DNA of 64,000 nt from Engelhardtia mirabilis (GTDB taxonomy: Bacteria; Planctomycetota; UBA1135; GCA-002686595), in NCBI GenBank assembly GCA_007751255.1, contig CP036296.1, positions 434,001 through 498,000 of the forward strand, given 5' to 3'. Both the position numbers and the translations under genes were made by a program. Below, one piece after another: positions 8,193-15,820 of this stretch (its first letter is position 1; each line of letters begins with the position of its first letter). The notes under the pieces were generated by a model. The model worked only from the letters and a program-made list of their open reading frames with translations. It ran no database searches and was not told the DNA's origin.

Positions 8193-10445
8193 ATGCAAGC
8201 TCGCCTGATCGCGGAGCTGGTGCGAGCAGCGACCGAGCTGCACGCCCGCCGTCTGTGGGAGCGGATCGAACCCGACGCATTCTTCGTCGTGCACCTCCCG
8301 GGCGGGGAAGATCCGCTCGCTGCGGCGGTGATGGGGCACGACGGCCGGGACTACGGCATCGTTTTCACGAGCGGTCCGGACGCGCTCGAGCAGCTGCTGC
8401 GCGTCTTGGGTGCCCAGAGTCAGGGCGGACTCGACCTCCTCGACTGCGAACTCCTGTCCGTCACCGTCGATCGCTGGAGCAGCTTGCCCCGGCGCTTTCA
8501 GGAATGGCTCCAGCGGGGCCGAGTGAAGTCACGGCGTGAGAAGCTCGTGCCCTTCGTCGGCGTCCGCCGACCCGGTGGGGACGTTCTGCACCCCCCCAGC
8601 GCGTCCGACACCCGCAAGCTCTTGGCGTCGGTGCGCGCGATCGTCGACGCCGATCGCGCCGGCGAACTGACCCCGCGACCCCTGCGGTCCGCGCGCTCGA
8701 GGGTCCTGGTCCTCAAGGTGACCGGCGAGGGCGAGCGACCCGGATGGAAGGTCCACTTCGAGCAGCTCGGCCCCAAGGCCGCGCGGAACTTGACCGATCC
8801 CCCCCGCCGCGAGCCGCCCCGACTCGCCGACCTCACGTCGATTGAGCCGACGATCGAGCTGGACCCCGACCTCGCCTGGTTCGCGGGCTGCCATGTGGCC
8901 GCGATCAACTCGGACGGCGTGTCCGACCAGGTCGACCTGGCGTTCGTTGCCGACGACGAGGGCTCGATCCTCCTCGCGTCGGATCCCATTCGGTCGGGCG
9001 ACGCAGCGGGCATCCTGGCCGTGCTCCGCTCCGCCATCGCGAATTCGTCCGAGGCCTACGGTCGGCCAGTGGCGCCTGGGACCATCACCTTCGCCGACCC
9101 GGTGACGTTCGACCTGGCGGCCGAAGCGTTCCGCGCGTTCGGGGCGACGGCACGGCTGGCCCCGCCTTCGAAGGATGTCACCGAGCTCCTCGACGAGATG
9201 TCCGCGCATCTCGAGGTGGTGACCTCGGTCCTCGCACAGCTGCCGCCCGACGACGTCGAGTCGTGGAAGGCCCGCGAGCGCGCCGTGATCGCGCGCTACA
9301 TCGAGCCGTGCGCGCGCGAGATCGGTCCCCGTGCCCTGCAACGATTCTTCGGCGGGACCGACGAGGCGCGCGACGCCTTCGCCGGCTACTCGCCCGGTGC
9401 CGTCGAGCCGTCCTTGATCACCTGGTTCTTCCTCGACTTCCGCGCGAATCGACACAGCCGCACGCGCTGTGAGAAGCTGCTCGCCAAGCGGGGCCTGGAG
9501 GCGATCGACCGTTCGATCCTCGAGGCGTACGAGGACTCACGGCTTTCGCTCTATCGCGTGGAAGCCGTCGTGCCCGGCGAGTCGATCGACGTCGAGGACA
9601 TCCTCTTCGGCGGCCAGTACGAGGTCCAGGACGCCGCGCTCTCGGGCGGCGCGCGGGTCGGGATGGTCCTGCCCCTGCGCCTCGTCCGCTTGGGCGAATG
9701 GCTGGTGCCGATCATCAGCGGCCCCGTCGTCGGTCCTGCGCAGACTGCTCGGCTGTTGGCGACGCTCGGGGACGCCGGGCTCGACACCGATCCGAAGAGC
9801 GTGAGAGCAATCGCGCACCTGTTCGGCCGACTGTGGCTCGACGCCCGGCGGGGTTCCCCCACGCTGCAGACGACCGACGGCGACCCGCGCGAGGCCCTCG
9901 TCGCACGGTTTCACTGCGACGATCCCGCGGCCACCGAGGCGGCGCTGGTCGCCGACGAGAACGTCGTCGACGAGGGCGGCGGGCACTTCGTCTGGCTCGA
10001 CGACGCGGTCCAAGGAGACGGCGGGCAAATCGTCCTGGGCCGCCTGGACCTGATCGGCGCCGAGCTGGTCGTCGAAGTCATGTCGCGCCGACGTCTCGAG
10101 CGGGCGAAGGTCTGGCTCGAGCGATCGGCGGGCGCGCGCTTCGAGGGGGCGGGGCCGCCGGTGACCGCGCCCGACGACGTGCAGCTCGAACGCGGATTCA
10201 TGGTCGAGGACGCCGAAGCCGACCTCAGCGCCGTCGTCGAGCAGCTGCTCGAGCGGCAGTACCTCGAACAACTCGAGCAGCCCATCCCGGCCCTCGGGAG
10301 CCAATCGCCCCGTCAGCTGGTGCGGACGGCCGAAGGCCGCATCGTCGTGGAGCGCTGGATTCGCGCCCTGCCGACGGTCGGGACGCCCCACGGACCGGTC
10401 GAGCCGCCGCGCGAGAAGCTACGGCGGGCGCTCGGTCTCCCGTAG
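8193..10445 (+). CDS. Large uncharacterised protein with antitoxin-like C-terminal segment
   Basis: A 750-residue protein with no signal peptide or membrane segment. The N-terminal ~120 residues (FFVVHLPGGEDPLAAAVMG, YGIVFTSGPDALEQLL) recall DUF6930/DUF7309-type domains. A second similar module may follow (CHVAAINSDGVSDQVDLAFV). Near the end, SRRRLERAKVWLE and IPALGSQSPRQLVRTAEGR resemble the C-terminal segment seen in SEC-C/DUF2384-type proteins, but no zinc-binding SEC-C motif is present. Function unknown. Convergent with the next gene, with a hairpin between them. Confidence 0.75.
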   Translation: MQARLIAELVRAATELHARRLWERIEPDAFFVVHLPGGEDPLAAAVMGHDGRDYGIVFTSGPDALEQLLRVLGAQSQGGLDLLDCELLSVTVDRWSSLPRRFQEWLQRGRVKSRREKLVPFVGVRRPGGDVLHPPSASDTRKLLASVRAIVDADRAGELTPRPLRSARSRVLVLKVTGEGERPGWKVHFEQLGPKAARNLTDPPRREPPRLADLTSIEPTIELDPDLAWFAGCHVAAINSDGVSDQVDLAFVADDEGSILLASDPIRSGDAAGILAVLRSAIANSSEAYGRPVAPGTITFADPVTFDLAAEAFRAFGATARLAPPSKDVTELLDEMSAHLEVVTSVLAQLPPDDVESWKARERAVIARYIEPCAREIGPRALQRFFGGTDEARDAFAGYSPGAVEPSLITWFFLDFRANRHSRTRCEKLLAKRGLEAIDRSILEAYEDSRLSLYRVEAVVPGESIDVEDILFGGQYEVQDAALSGGARVGMVLPLRLVRLGEWLVPIISGPVVGPAQTARLLATLGDAGLDTDPKSVRAIAHLFGRLWLDARRGSPTLQTTDGDPREALVARFHCDDPAATEAALVADENVVDEGGGHFVWLDDAVQGDGGQIVLGRLDLIGAELVVEVMSRRRLERAKVWLERSAGARFEGAGPPVTAPDDVQLERGFMVEDAEADLSAVVEQLLERQYLEQLEQPIPALGSQSPRQLVRTAEGRIVVERWIRALPTVGTPHGPVEPPREKLRRALGLP

Positions 10446-10665
10446 CGACGCGGCCGAACGAGCGAGTGCCACTCGGCCCACGCGCCGCACCGCCCACTCG
10501 AGCTCGACGCACTCGCCGAGAATCTGCAGATAGGGGTCGTGCGACGCGGCCCGGCCTCGCGGACTGCCGACAACTTCTCTTACTTGGCACGACCGTCGAT
10601 GGAGGTCCACCCCCGTTCCCTTTGCTCGCGCCGCAAGGGCCTGGCGGGCGGCGCCGTACCTCGCG

Positions 10666-10705
10666 TGCGGTGTCGCACTGCCTGCGCAAGGAGTGCGACA
10701 CCGCA
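10666..10705. terminator. Bidirectional hairpin between convergent genes
   Basis: A perfect 14-base stem, tgcggtgtcgcact (10666-10679) with its complement at 10692-10705, encloses a 12-base loop. It ends five bases before the stop codon of the minus-strand gene. It probably terminates both convergent genes. The core GCGGTGTCGCAC recurs near 14120. Confidence 0.6.
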
Positions 10706-10709
10706 TGGC

Positions 10710-13700
10710 TCAGAGCGGGCCCGAGACCGCGATGATGCTGGAGTTGCCGCAGTCGTCCTCGTGGATGTAGGCGATGTAGTAGCCGCTGGCCCACACCGTC
10801 CCGCTGACCCAGCTGGGGCCGTTCGTGGCCCACTGCCACTGACCTGCCAAGTAGCCGTTGACCGTCGTCGGGTAGTGGTCGTACAGCGCGACGTAGTCGT
10901 TCGGTCCGGGGTTCGTGACGCTCCAGTTCAGCGTGATGTAGTAGAAGAAGACCCCAGAGTAGATCGTCATCGAGACGCTGGCTGCTGGCGGGGTCGAGCA
11001 GACCGTCGGCCCCGCCGTGTCGAGCAGCGTGCGGTTGCCGAGGGCGTCCTGCTGGACGTAGCCGGAGTAGTAGCCGGCGCCCCATGACTTGCCACTGACG
11101 AAGACCGGCCCGTCCGTGGCCCATTGCCACTGACCGATCAGGTAGTCGTCCACTGAGCCCTGCGTCGGGTCGTGGTCGTAGAGGGCGACGAAGTCACTCG
11201 CCCCGGGATCGGTGACGGACCAGGAGAAGGCGACGTAGTCGTCCAGCACTCCCGCGTACTTGGAGATCGTGACGTCCACACCGGTGACCTGGGTCGGGCC
11301 CTTGCTGGCCAGGACGGCTCGGTTGCCGTGGACGTCCTCCTGCACGTAGCCGATCCAATAGCCGGCTGCCCAAGGGGTGTTGCTGGCCCACGGCGTGGCG
11401 GAGGTGGCCCACTGCCACTGATTCACCAGGTGGGCGTCCGGGTCGCCGCCCATGGGGTCGTGGTCGTAGATGGCGACGAAGTCCCGATCGCCGGCGGTGC
11501 TGAAGTCGACAGTCCAGCCGAGCCAGACCCAGTCACCCGTGACGCCGTCGTACTTCTCGATCACGACGCTCGAGAGGGCGACCTGCGTGGGGCCGGCGGT
11601 GTGGACGATCTTGCGCACGCCGTTCAGGTCCTCGTGGATGTAGGCCATGTAGTAGCCGGCCTTCCACTTCGTGAGGCTCTCCCAGGACGGTCCCTGGGTG
11701 GCCCACTGCCACTGGAGGGGCAGGTAGCCGTCGGGTCCGACCGCGTAGGGGTCCTGGTCGAACAGTGCGACGTAGTCATTCGGCCCGGCGCCGACCCAGT
11801 CCCAGTTGAGTTGCACCCAGTTCGCGGTCACGCCGGCCGAGGCCGACATCCAGATGGGGGCGTTGGGCTTGGGGGCGTAGGGCGGCAGCTCCTGGAACGA
11901 GAGCTGGCCGTCGGTGAGCACGACCAGCCGGTCCATCAGCTTGATGCCCTCGAGCCCGTAGGAGACGGGGCTGGTCAGGCCCAGCGAGTAGGCCGAGACG
12001 GGGACGCCGAAGGCGGGCGCGGCCTGCAGGCGGCTGGTCGGGAAGCTGCCCGTACCGGGGTCCTTGAAGTCGCGGTTCGTGAACAGCCGGCCGTCGGTCA
12101 GGGTGTAGGCGAGCCAGGGCGCGGCGTTCCAGTCGGGATTGCTGCCGGCGAGCTGCATGGTCGCGACCTGGTCGTGGATGGCCACGAACGAGCCGTCGCC
12201 CGTCCGCACCGAGAGGACCTGATCGTGCCCGAGCGCAGCGACGTGGTTGCCGGCCAGCTCGAACTGCGCGACATCCGTGGCGACCTGCCCGAAGGCGCTG
12301 CCGAGGCTCCCGTCGGCGATGGAGAGGGTCCCGTCGACGAGCAGGCCGATGCGCTCGGCGTCGAGCTCGAAGCTGACGTCGATCGGTTGGGCCGGCGGGT
12401 GGAAGTCGCTCCAGACGTCGGTCCACAGGGGCGTGGGGGAGAGGGCGTCCTCGGTCACTCGCAGGCGCTCGAGCACGCGACCGCTGACGATCTGGCGGGT
12501 CAACACGCCAACCCGGTCGCCCTCGAGGCGGAACTGGTCGACGCCGACCAGTAGTTGGTGCCAGCCGTCACCGGCGCTCAGGTCCCGGACCTGCAGCACG
12601 TTGGAATAGGTCGTGGTCGGCAGGTCATCGACCGCGCCGACCGCGCCGACGAGGGCGACCAGCAGGTCACCGTCGACGTCGAAGTCGGCGATCTGGCTGC
12701 CGAGGGTCTCCCAAGCCGCCAGGGCGTTCTCGCGCAGGATGAGCTGACCGTCTTGCAGCAGGACGAGGGTGCGGTCGCCGTCCAGGGCGAACTTGGCCAC
12801 GCCGTCGGACGTGGTCAGGGTCGTGGACCAGATCCCGTCGACCTCGCCGTTCAGCTCGAGCAGGCGCTGGACGCCGTTGGGGCGGCCCTCGAGAGCCACG
12901 ATGCGGTTGTCCTCGAGTGCGACCTCGGAGACGTGGTCCGGACCGTCGATCCAGGCCGCGATCTCTTGGATCGCCAGGTCGCCCTCGAGCGGGTCGGAGA
13001 CGGAGAACTCGACCGTCGGCCAGGGGCCGTACTGGTCGAAGACCGGGCTGTGGTCCTGCTGGAGGATCTTCCAGGTGCGGTTGATGCACTCAGCGATCGC
13101 GCGGCCGCCGTCGTCGGTGCCGCCCAGGCCGATCTTCCAGAGCACGTCCTGGTCGTAGCACCACGAGTGTTTCGCAACGATCGCCAGTGCCCACTCGTTC
13201 TGCACGTAGTCGAAGGTCGTCTCGACCGTCGATCCGAGGATCGGCCAGGGAATCGGGGTCGACCCCGGGAACGCGGTCTCGAGCACCGAGACGTCGCCCA
13301 AGAACTTCACATGGCCGACGTCGTAGGGCACGAAGGACGAGACCGGCTTGGCGGCGAAGCCGAACAGGACGTTCTCCCAGGCCAGCAGCCAGTCGAGGTC
13401 CTGATCGGTCCACTCCTGCGCCCACTCCGGCCATGGCCCGGCGACGTTCTCCGGCCAGCACTGCCGCGAGACGCGCGTGAGGAAGTAGCGGTCGAAGCGC
13501 CAGTCACCCACGATGTGGGCCATGGTCCCCAGGAAGTGCGACAGCAGGACTTCGTCACCGGGGTTCTGGCGCACCCGCTCCGCGTACTGCGTGAGGAACC
13601 AGGCCGAGTGGGCGTCGTCGGCCAGGTAGTACCAGGACGCCGGCGGGATGTTGAAGGCGTCGGGGAAGTTGACCCCGTTCAGGTAGGCGTTGAGGTTGGT

Positions 13701-13859
13701 CGGGTCGGCCAACAGGGCTTGCAGCCCGGCGTCCTCGATCAGGGTCAGGGCGTGGGTCGCCTGGCTCAGGTGCATGGTCGAGCCACCCGCGTCGGCGGGG
13801 GCCGCCTGGAGCAGGAGCAGCAGGCTCCCGCACAGGGTCGAGATGGTCGGGGTTCGCAT
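10710..13859 (-). CDS. Secreted zinc-dependent phospholipase C-like protein with four C-terminal repeats
   Basis: A 1,049-residue protein with a signal peptide (MRTPTISTLCGSLLLLLQAAPADA). The N-terminal ~270 residues resemble the zinc-dependent phospholipase C/P1-nuclease helical fold, with His/Asp clusters in DDAHSAWFLTQY and HFLGTMAHIVGDW. Residues ~300-620 look like a propeller-type segment with repeated short strands (ALEDNRIVALEG, FDVDGDLLVALVG). The last ~400 residues are four repeats of about 90 residues built on FVALYDHDP, QWQWAT, GYYxxYVxxDxxGN and GPTxV. These look like Ig-fold binding modules. Substrate and enzymatic competence are unproven. Confidence 0.7.
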   Translation of the reverse strand: MRTPTISTLCGSLLLLLQAAPADAGGSTMHLSQATHALTLIEDAGLQALLADPTNLNAYLNGVNFPDAFNIPPASWYYLADDAHSAWFLTQYAERVRQNPGDEVLLSHFLGTMAHIVGDWRFDRYFLTRVSRQCWPENVAGPWPEWAQEWTDQDLDWLLAWENVLFGFAAKPVSSFVPYDVGHVKFLGDVSVLETAFPGSTPIPWPILGSTVETTFDYVQNEWALAIVAKHSWCYDQDVLWKIGLGGTDDGGRAIAECINRTWKILQQDHSPVFDQYGPWPTVEFSVSDPLEGDLAIQEIAAWIDGPDHVSEVALEDNRIVALEGRPNGVQRLLELNGEVDGIWSTTLTTSDGVAKFALDGDRTLVLLQDGQLILRENALAAWETLGSQIADFDVDGDLLVALVGAVGAVDDLPTTTYSNVLQVRDLSAGDGWHQLLVGVDQFRLEGDRVGVLTRQIVSGRVLERLRVTEDALSPTPLWTDVWSDFHPPAQPIDVSFELDAERIGLLVDGTLSIADGSLGSAFGQVATDVAQFELAGNHVAALGHDQVLSVRTGDGSFVAIHDQVATMQLAGSNPDWNAAPWLAYTLTDGRLFTNRDFKDPGTGSFPTSRLQAAPAFGVPVSAYSLGLTSPVSYGLEGIKLMDRLVVLTDGQLSFQELPPYAPKPNAPIWMSASAGVTANWVQLNWDWVGAGPNDYVALFDQDPYAVGPDGYLPLQWQWATQGPSWESLTKWKAGYYMAYIHEDLNGVRKIVHTAGPTQVALSSVVIEKYDGVTGDWVWLGWTVDFSTAGDRDFVAIYDHDPMGGDPDAHLVNQWQWATSATPWASNTPWAAGYWIGYVQEDVHGNRAVLASKGPTQVTGVDVTISKYAGVLDDYVAFSWSVTDPGASDFVALYDHDPTQGSVDDYLIGQWQWATDGPVFVSGKSWGAGYYSGYVQQDALGNRTLLDTAGPTVCSTPPAASVSMTIYSGVFFYYITLNWSVTNPGPNDYVALYDHYPTTVNGYLAGQWQWATNGPSWVSGTVWASGYYIAYIHEDDCGNSSIIAVSGPL

Positions 13860-14304
13860 GGGCTCTGTCGGTCAGGGGGTGCGACGAGGGCGAGCCGGGG
13901 GCGCAGGTCGCGGAGCGGATCCGCCTGCGAGGGTCGCCACACCTCGAATCCCGAGAGCGCGCTCCTGGACCGACATCGATCCGGCAGAAATTGCTGCATC
14001 GACGATCGAGGTACCCGTTGAAGGCCGCGTCATCGGCACAATCGAGCTCTCGACCGCGCCCCACCCTCCTGCCTCGCAACAGGATGGAGAGCATCCTGCG
14101 GTCGTAGGACGAGCGGGGCGCGGTGTCGCACACGCGGTGACGGATCCTCGTCGATCGGTAGCTGCTGCCGATCGGAGGTCTCCTGCCGCAGGGAGTGCGG
14201 GACCGGGCGCTGGTTCAGACCGCGAATGAAGAGCCGATGACCACCCGGCCGACTCTCGCCGCAGCTGGACCAAGAGGGCCGAGCCGGCTCCTAGAATCGA
14301 GCCG
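13860..14304. other. Intergenic stretch with a DUF2200 3'-end relic
   Basis: No gene is supported. Bases 14083-14108 match the 3' end of the DUF2200 gene (8089-8114) at 25 of 26 positions, including the stop codon. Just after it is a GCGGTGTCGCAC motif as in the hairpin at 10.67 kb. Confidence 0.45.
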
Positions 14305-15723
14305 TTGTCCCTCCTGCTCGCCCTCCCGGCCGACGCCCCCTTCGCCATCGGTCACGTCTCCGGCGCCTGGTCCGGCCCGAGCGGCGTCGCGACCGCCGAG
14401 GTCTACTACCCCGCGACGACCGCCGGCGAGGGCACGCCCGTCGCCGCCGTGCCCGGCGGGCACCCCCTGGTCGTCTTCGGCCACGGCTTCGTGATGCCTG
14501 CCTCGGCCTACGGCTACCTGCGCGACGGGCTGGTGCCGGAGGGCTTCGTGGTCGCGATGTTGACCACCGGCGGCGAGCTGTTCCCGGACCACGGAGACTT
14601 CGCCCAGGACTTCCTCACCGTGGCCGAGGGCCTGGCCGCGGACGGGGCCGATCCGGCCTCGCTGTTCTTCGAGGCCCTGAGCGGCCGGGCCGCCGCGGCC
14701 GGGCACTCGATGGGCGGCGGCGCGAGCCTGCTGGCGGCGGCCCAGGGCGACACCTTCACCGCCGTCTGCAACCTGGCCGCGGCGGAGACCAACCCCTCGG
14801 CCCAAGCGGCGGCAGCCTCGGTCACCCAGCCGCTGCTGATGCTGTCGGGCGGCGACGACTGCGTGACCCCGCCGTCGCAGCAGCAGGCGATGTGGAGCGC
14901 CGCCGCGTCGAGCTGCAAGAGCTGGATCACCCTCCTCGGCGGATCGCACTGCCAGTTCGCGAGCGCCACCTCGGCCTGCGAGTTCGGCGAGCTGTTCTGT
15001 TCCACCTCGCTCGGCGGCGCGGAACAGCGCGCCCTCGTCCTCGACCTGCTCGTCCCCTGGCTGCGCGCGGTGCTCGCCGTCGAGCCCGCCGCGTGGAGCG
15101 AGTTCGTGGCAGTGAGCCAGACGAACCCGGGCCTTGCGACCAGCGCGGTCTGCACGACCGACCTGGCCGTCGAAGCGGTCACGGGCCTCGACGCCGCGCT
15201 CGCCGGCGGCCTCACCGTCGCGGGCGCCGGCCTCGGCTTCGTGGTCGAAGCCACCGTCGATGGCGCCGCCGTGGCCTTCGAGCCGCTCGGCCAGGGCGCG
15301 CTGGAGCTGACGGTGGGAGCCAGCGCCCCCGGCGCCTTCGACCTCGGGCTCGTCGACCTGTTCGGCTCACTCGACGCCGCCGGCGCGGCCCGCCGCTACC
15401 CCGCGCTGCTCGCCGGACCCGCGCCCCTCGGAGGGACGCTGACCCTGTCCTTCGACGCGGGCCTGGCCGGGCCCTTCGTGGTCGCCTGGTCGCTCGACCC
15501 CGGGCCGCCGATCGCGATCCCGGGCTACGCCCACGTGCTGCAGCTCGGCAGCCCGCTGGTCGTCCTCGCCTCCGGCGCGACCGACGCCGCGGGGACGGGC
15601 GCCGTCGCGCTGCCGCTTCCAACCGACCCCGCTCTCCAGGGCCTGACCGTCCGGCTGCAGGCCGTGGCCAACGCTGCGAGCGGGCCGAGCTTCACGAACC
15701 TGGTCGACGTGACGTTCGAGTAG
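14305..15723 (+). CDS. Alpha/beta hydrolase of the chlorophyllase/PETase-like group with C-terminal tail
   Basis: A 472-residue protein with a TTG start; no ATG or GTG is available upstream in frame. The hydrolase domain spans about residues 1-260, with the nucleophile elbow GHSMGGG, the Asp in LSGGDDCVTPP and the His in GGSHCQF. The oxyanion region is VVFGHGF. The C-terminal ~60 residues (TDPALQGLTVRLQAVA, ending SFTNLVDVTF) are a version of the tail shared by exported proteins here. The short N-terminus makes the signal peptide uncertain. An esterase or lipase role on an unknown ester is the family expectation. Confidence 0.75.
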   Translation: MSLLLALPADAPFAIGHVSGAWSGPSGVATAEVYYPATTAGEGTPVAAVPGGHPLVVFGHGFVMPASAYGYLRDGLVPEGFVVAMLTTGGELFPDHGDFAQDFLTVAEGLAADGADPASLFFEALSGRAAAAGHSMGGGASLLAAAQGDTFTAVCNLAAAETNPSAQAAAASVTQPLLMLSGGDDCVTPPSQQQAMWSAAASSCKSWITLLGGSHCQFASATSACEFGELFCSTSLGGAEQRALVLDLLVPWLRAVLAVEPAAWSEFVAVSQTNPGLATSAVCTTDLAVEAVTGLDAALAGGLTVAGAGLGFVVEATVDGAAVAFEPLGQGALELTVGASAPGAFDLGLVDLFGSLDAAGAARRYPALLAGPAPLGGTLTLSFDAGLAGPFVVAWSLDPGPPIAIPGYAHVLQLGSPLVVLASGATDAAGTGAVALPLPTDPALQGLTVRLQAVANAASGPSFTNLVDVTFE

Positions 15724-15820
15724 AGGGGCCGGCTCGAGGTCGCCGTCTCCGGGAGGCGCCGACCGAGGCGGGTCGATCGAGCTGTGACTCGGGCCTGCTG
15801 GTGGTGAGCAGCCCCCGGGC

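Noticed and set aside
11172-14021. Plus-strand frames of 460 and 488 codons opposite the phospholipase C-like gene
   Set aside because: Val/Gly/Asp/Arg-rich translations without domains, caused by codon bias of the real gene.
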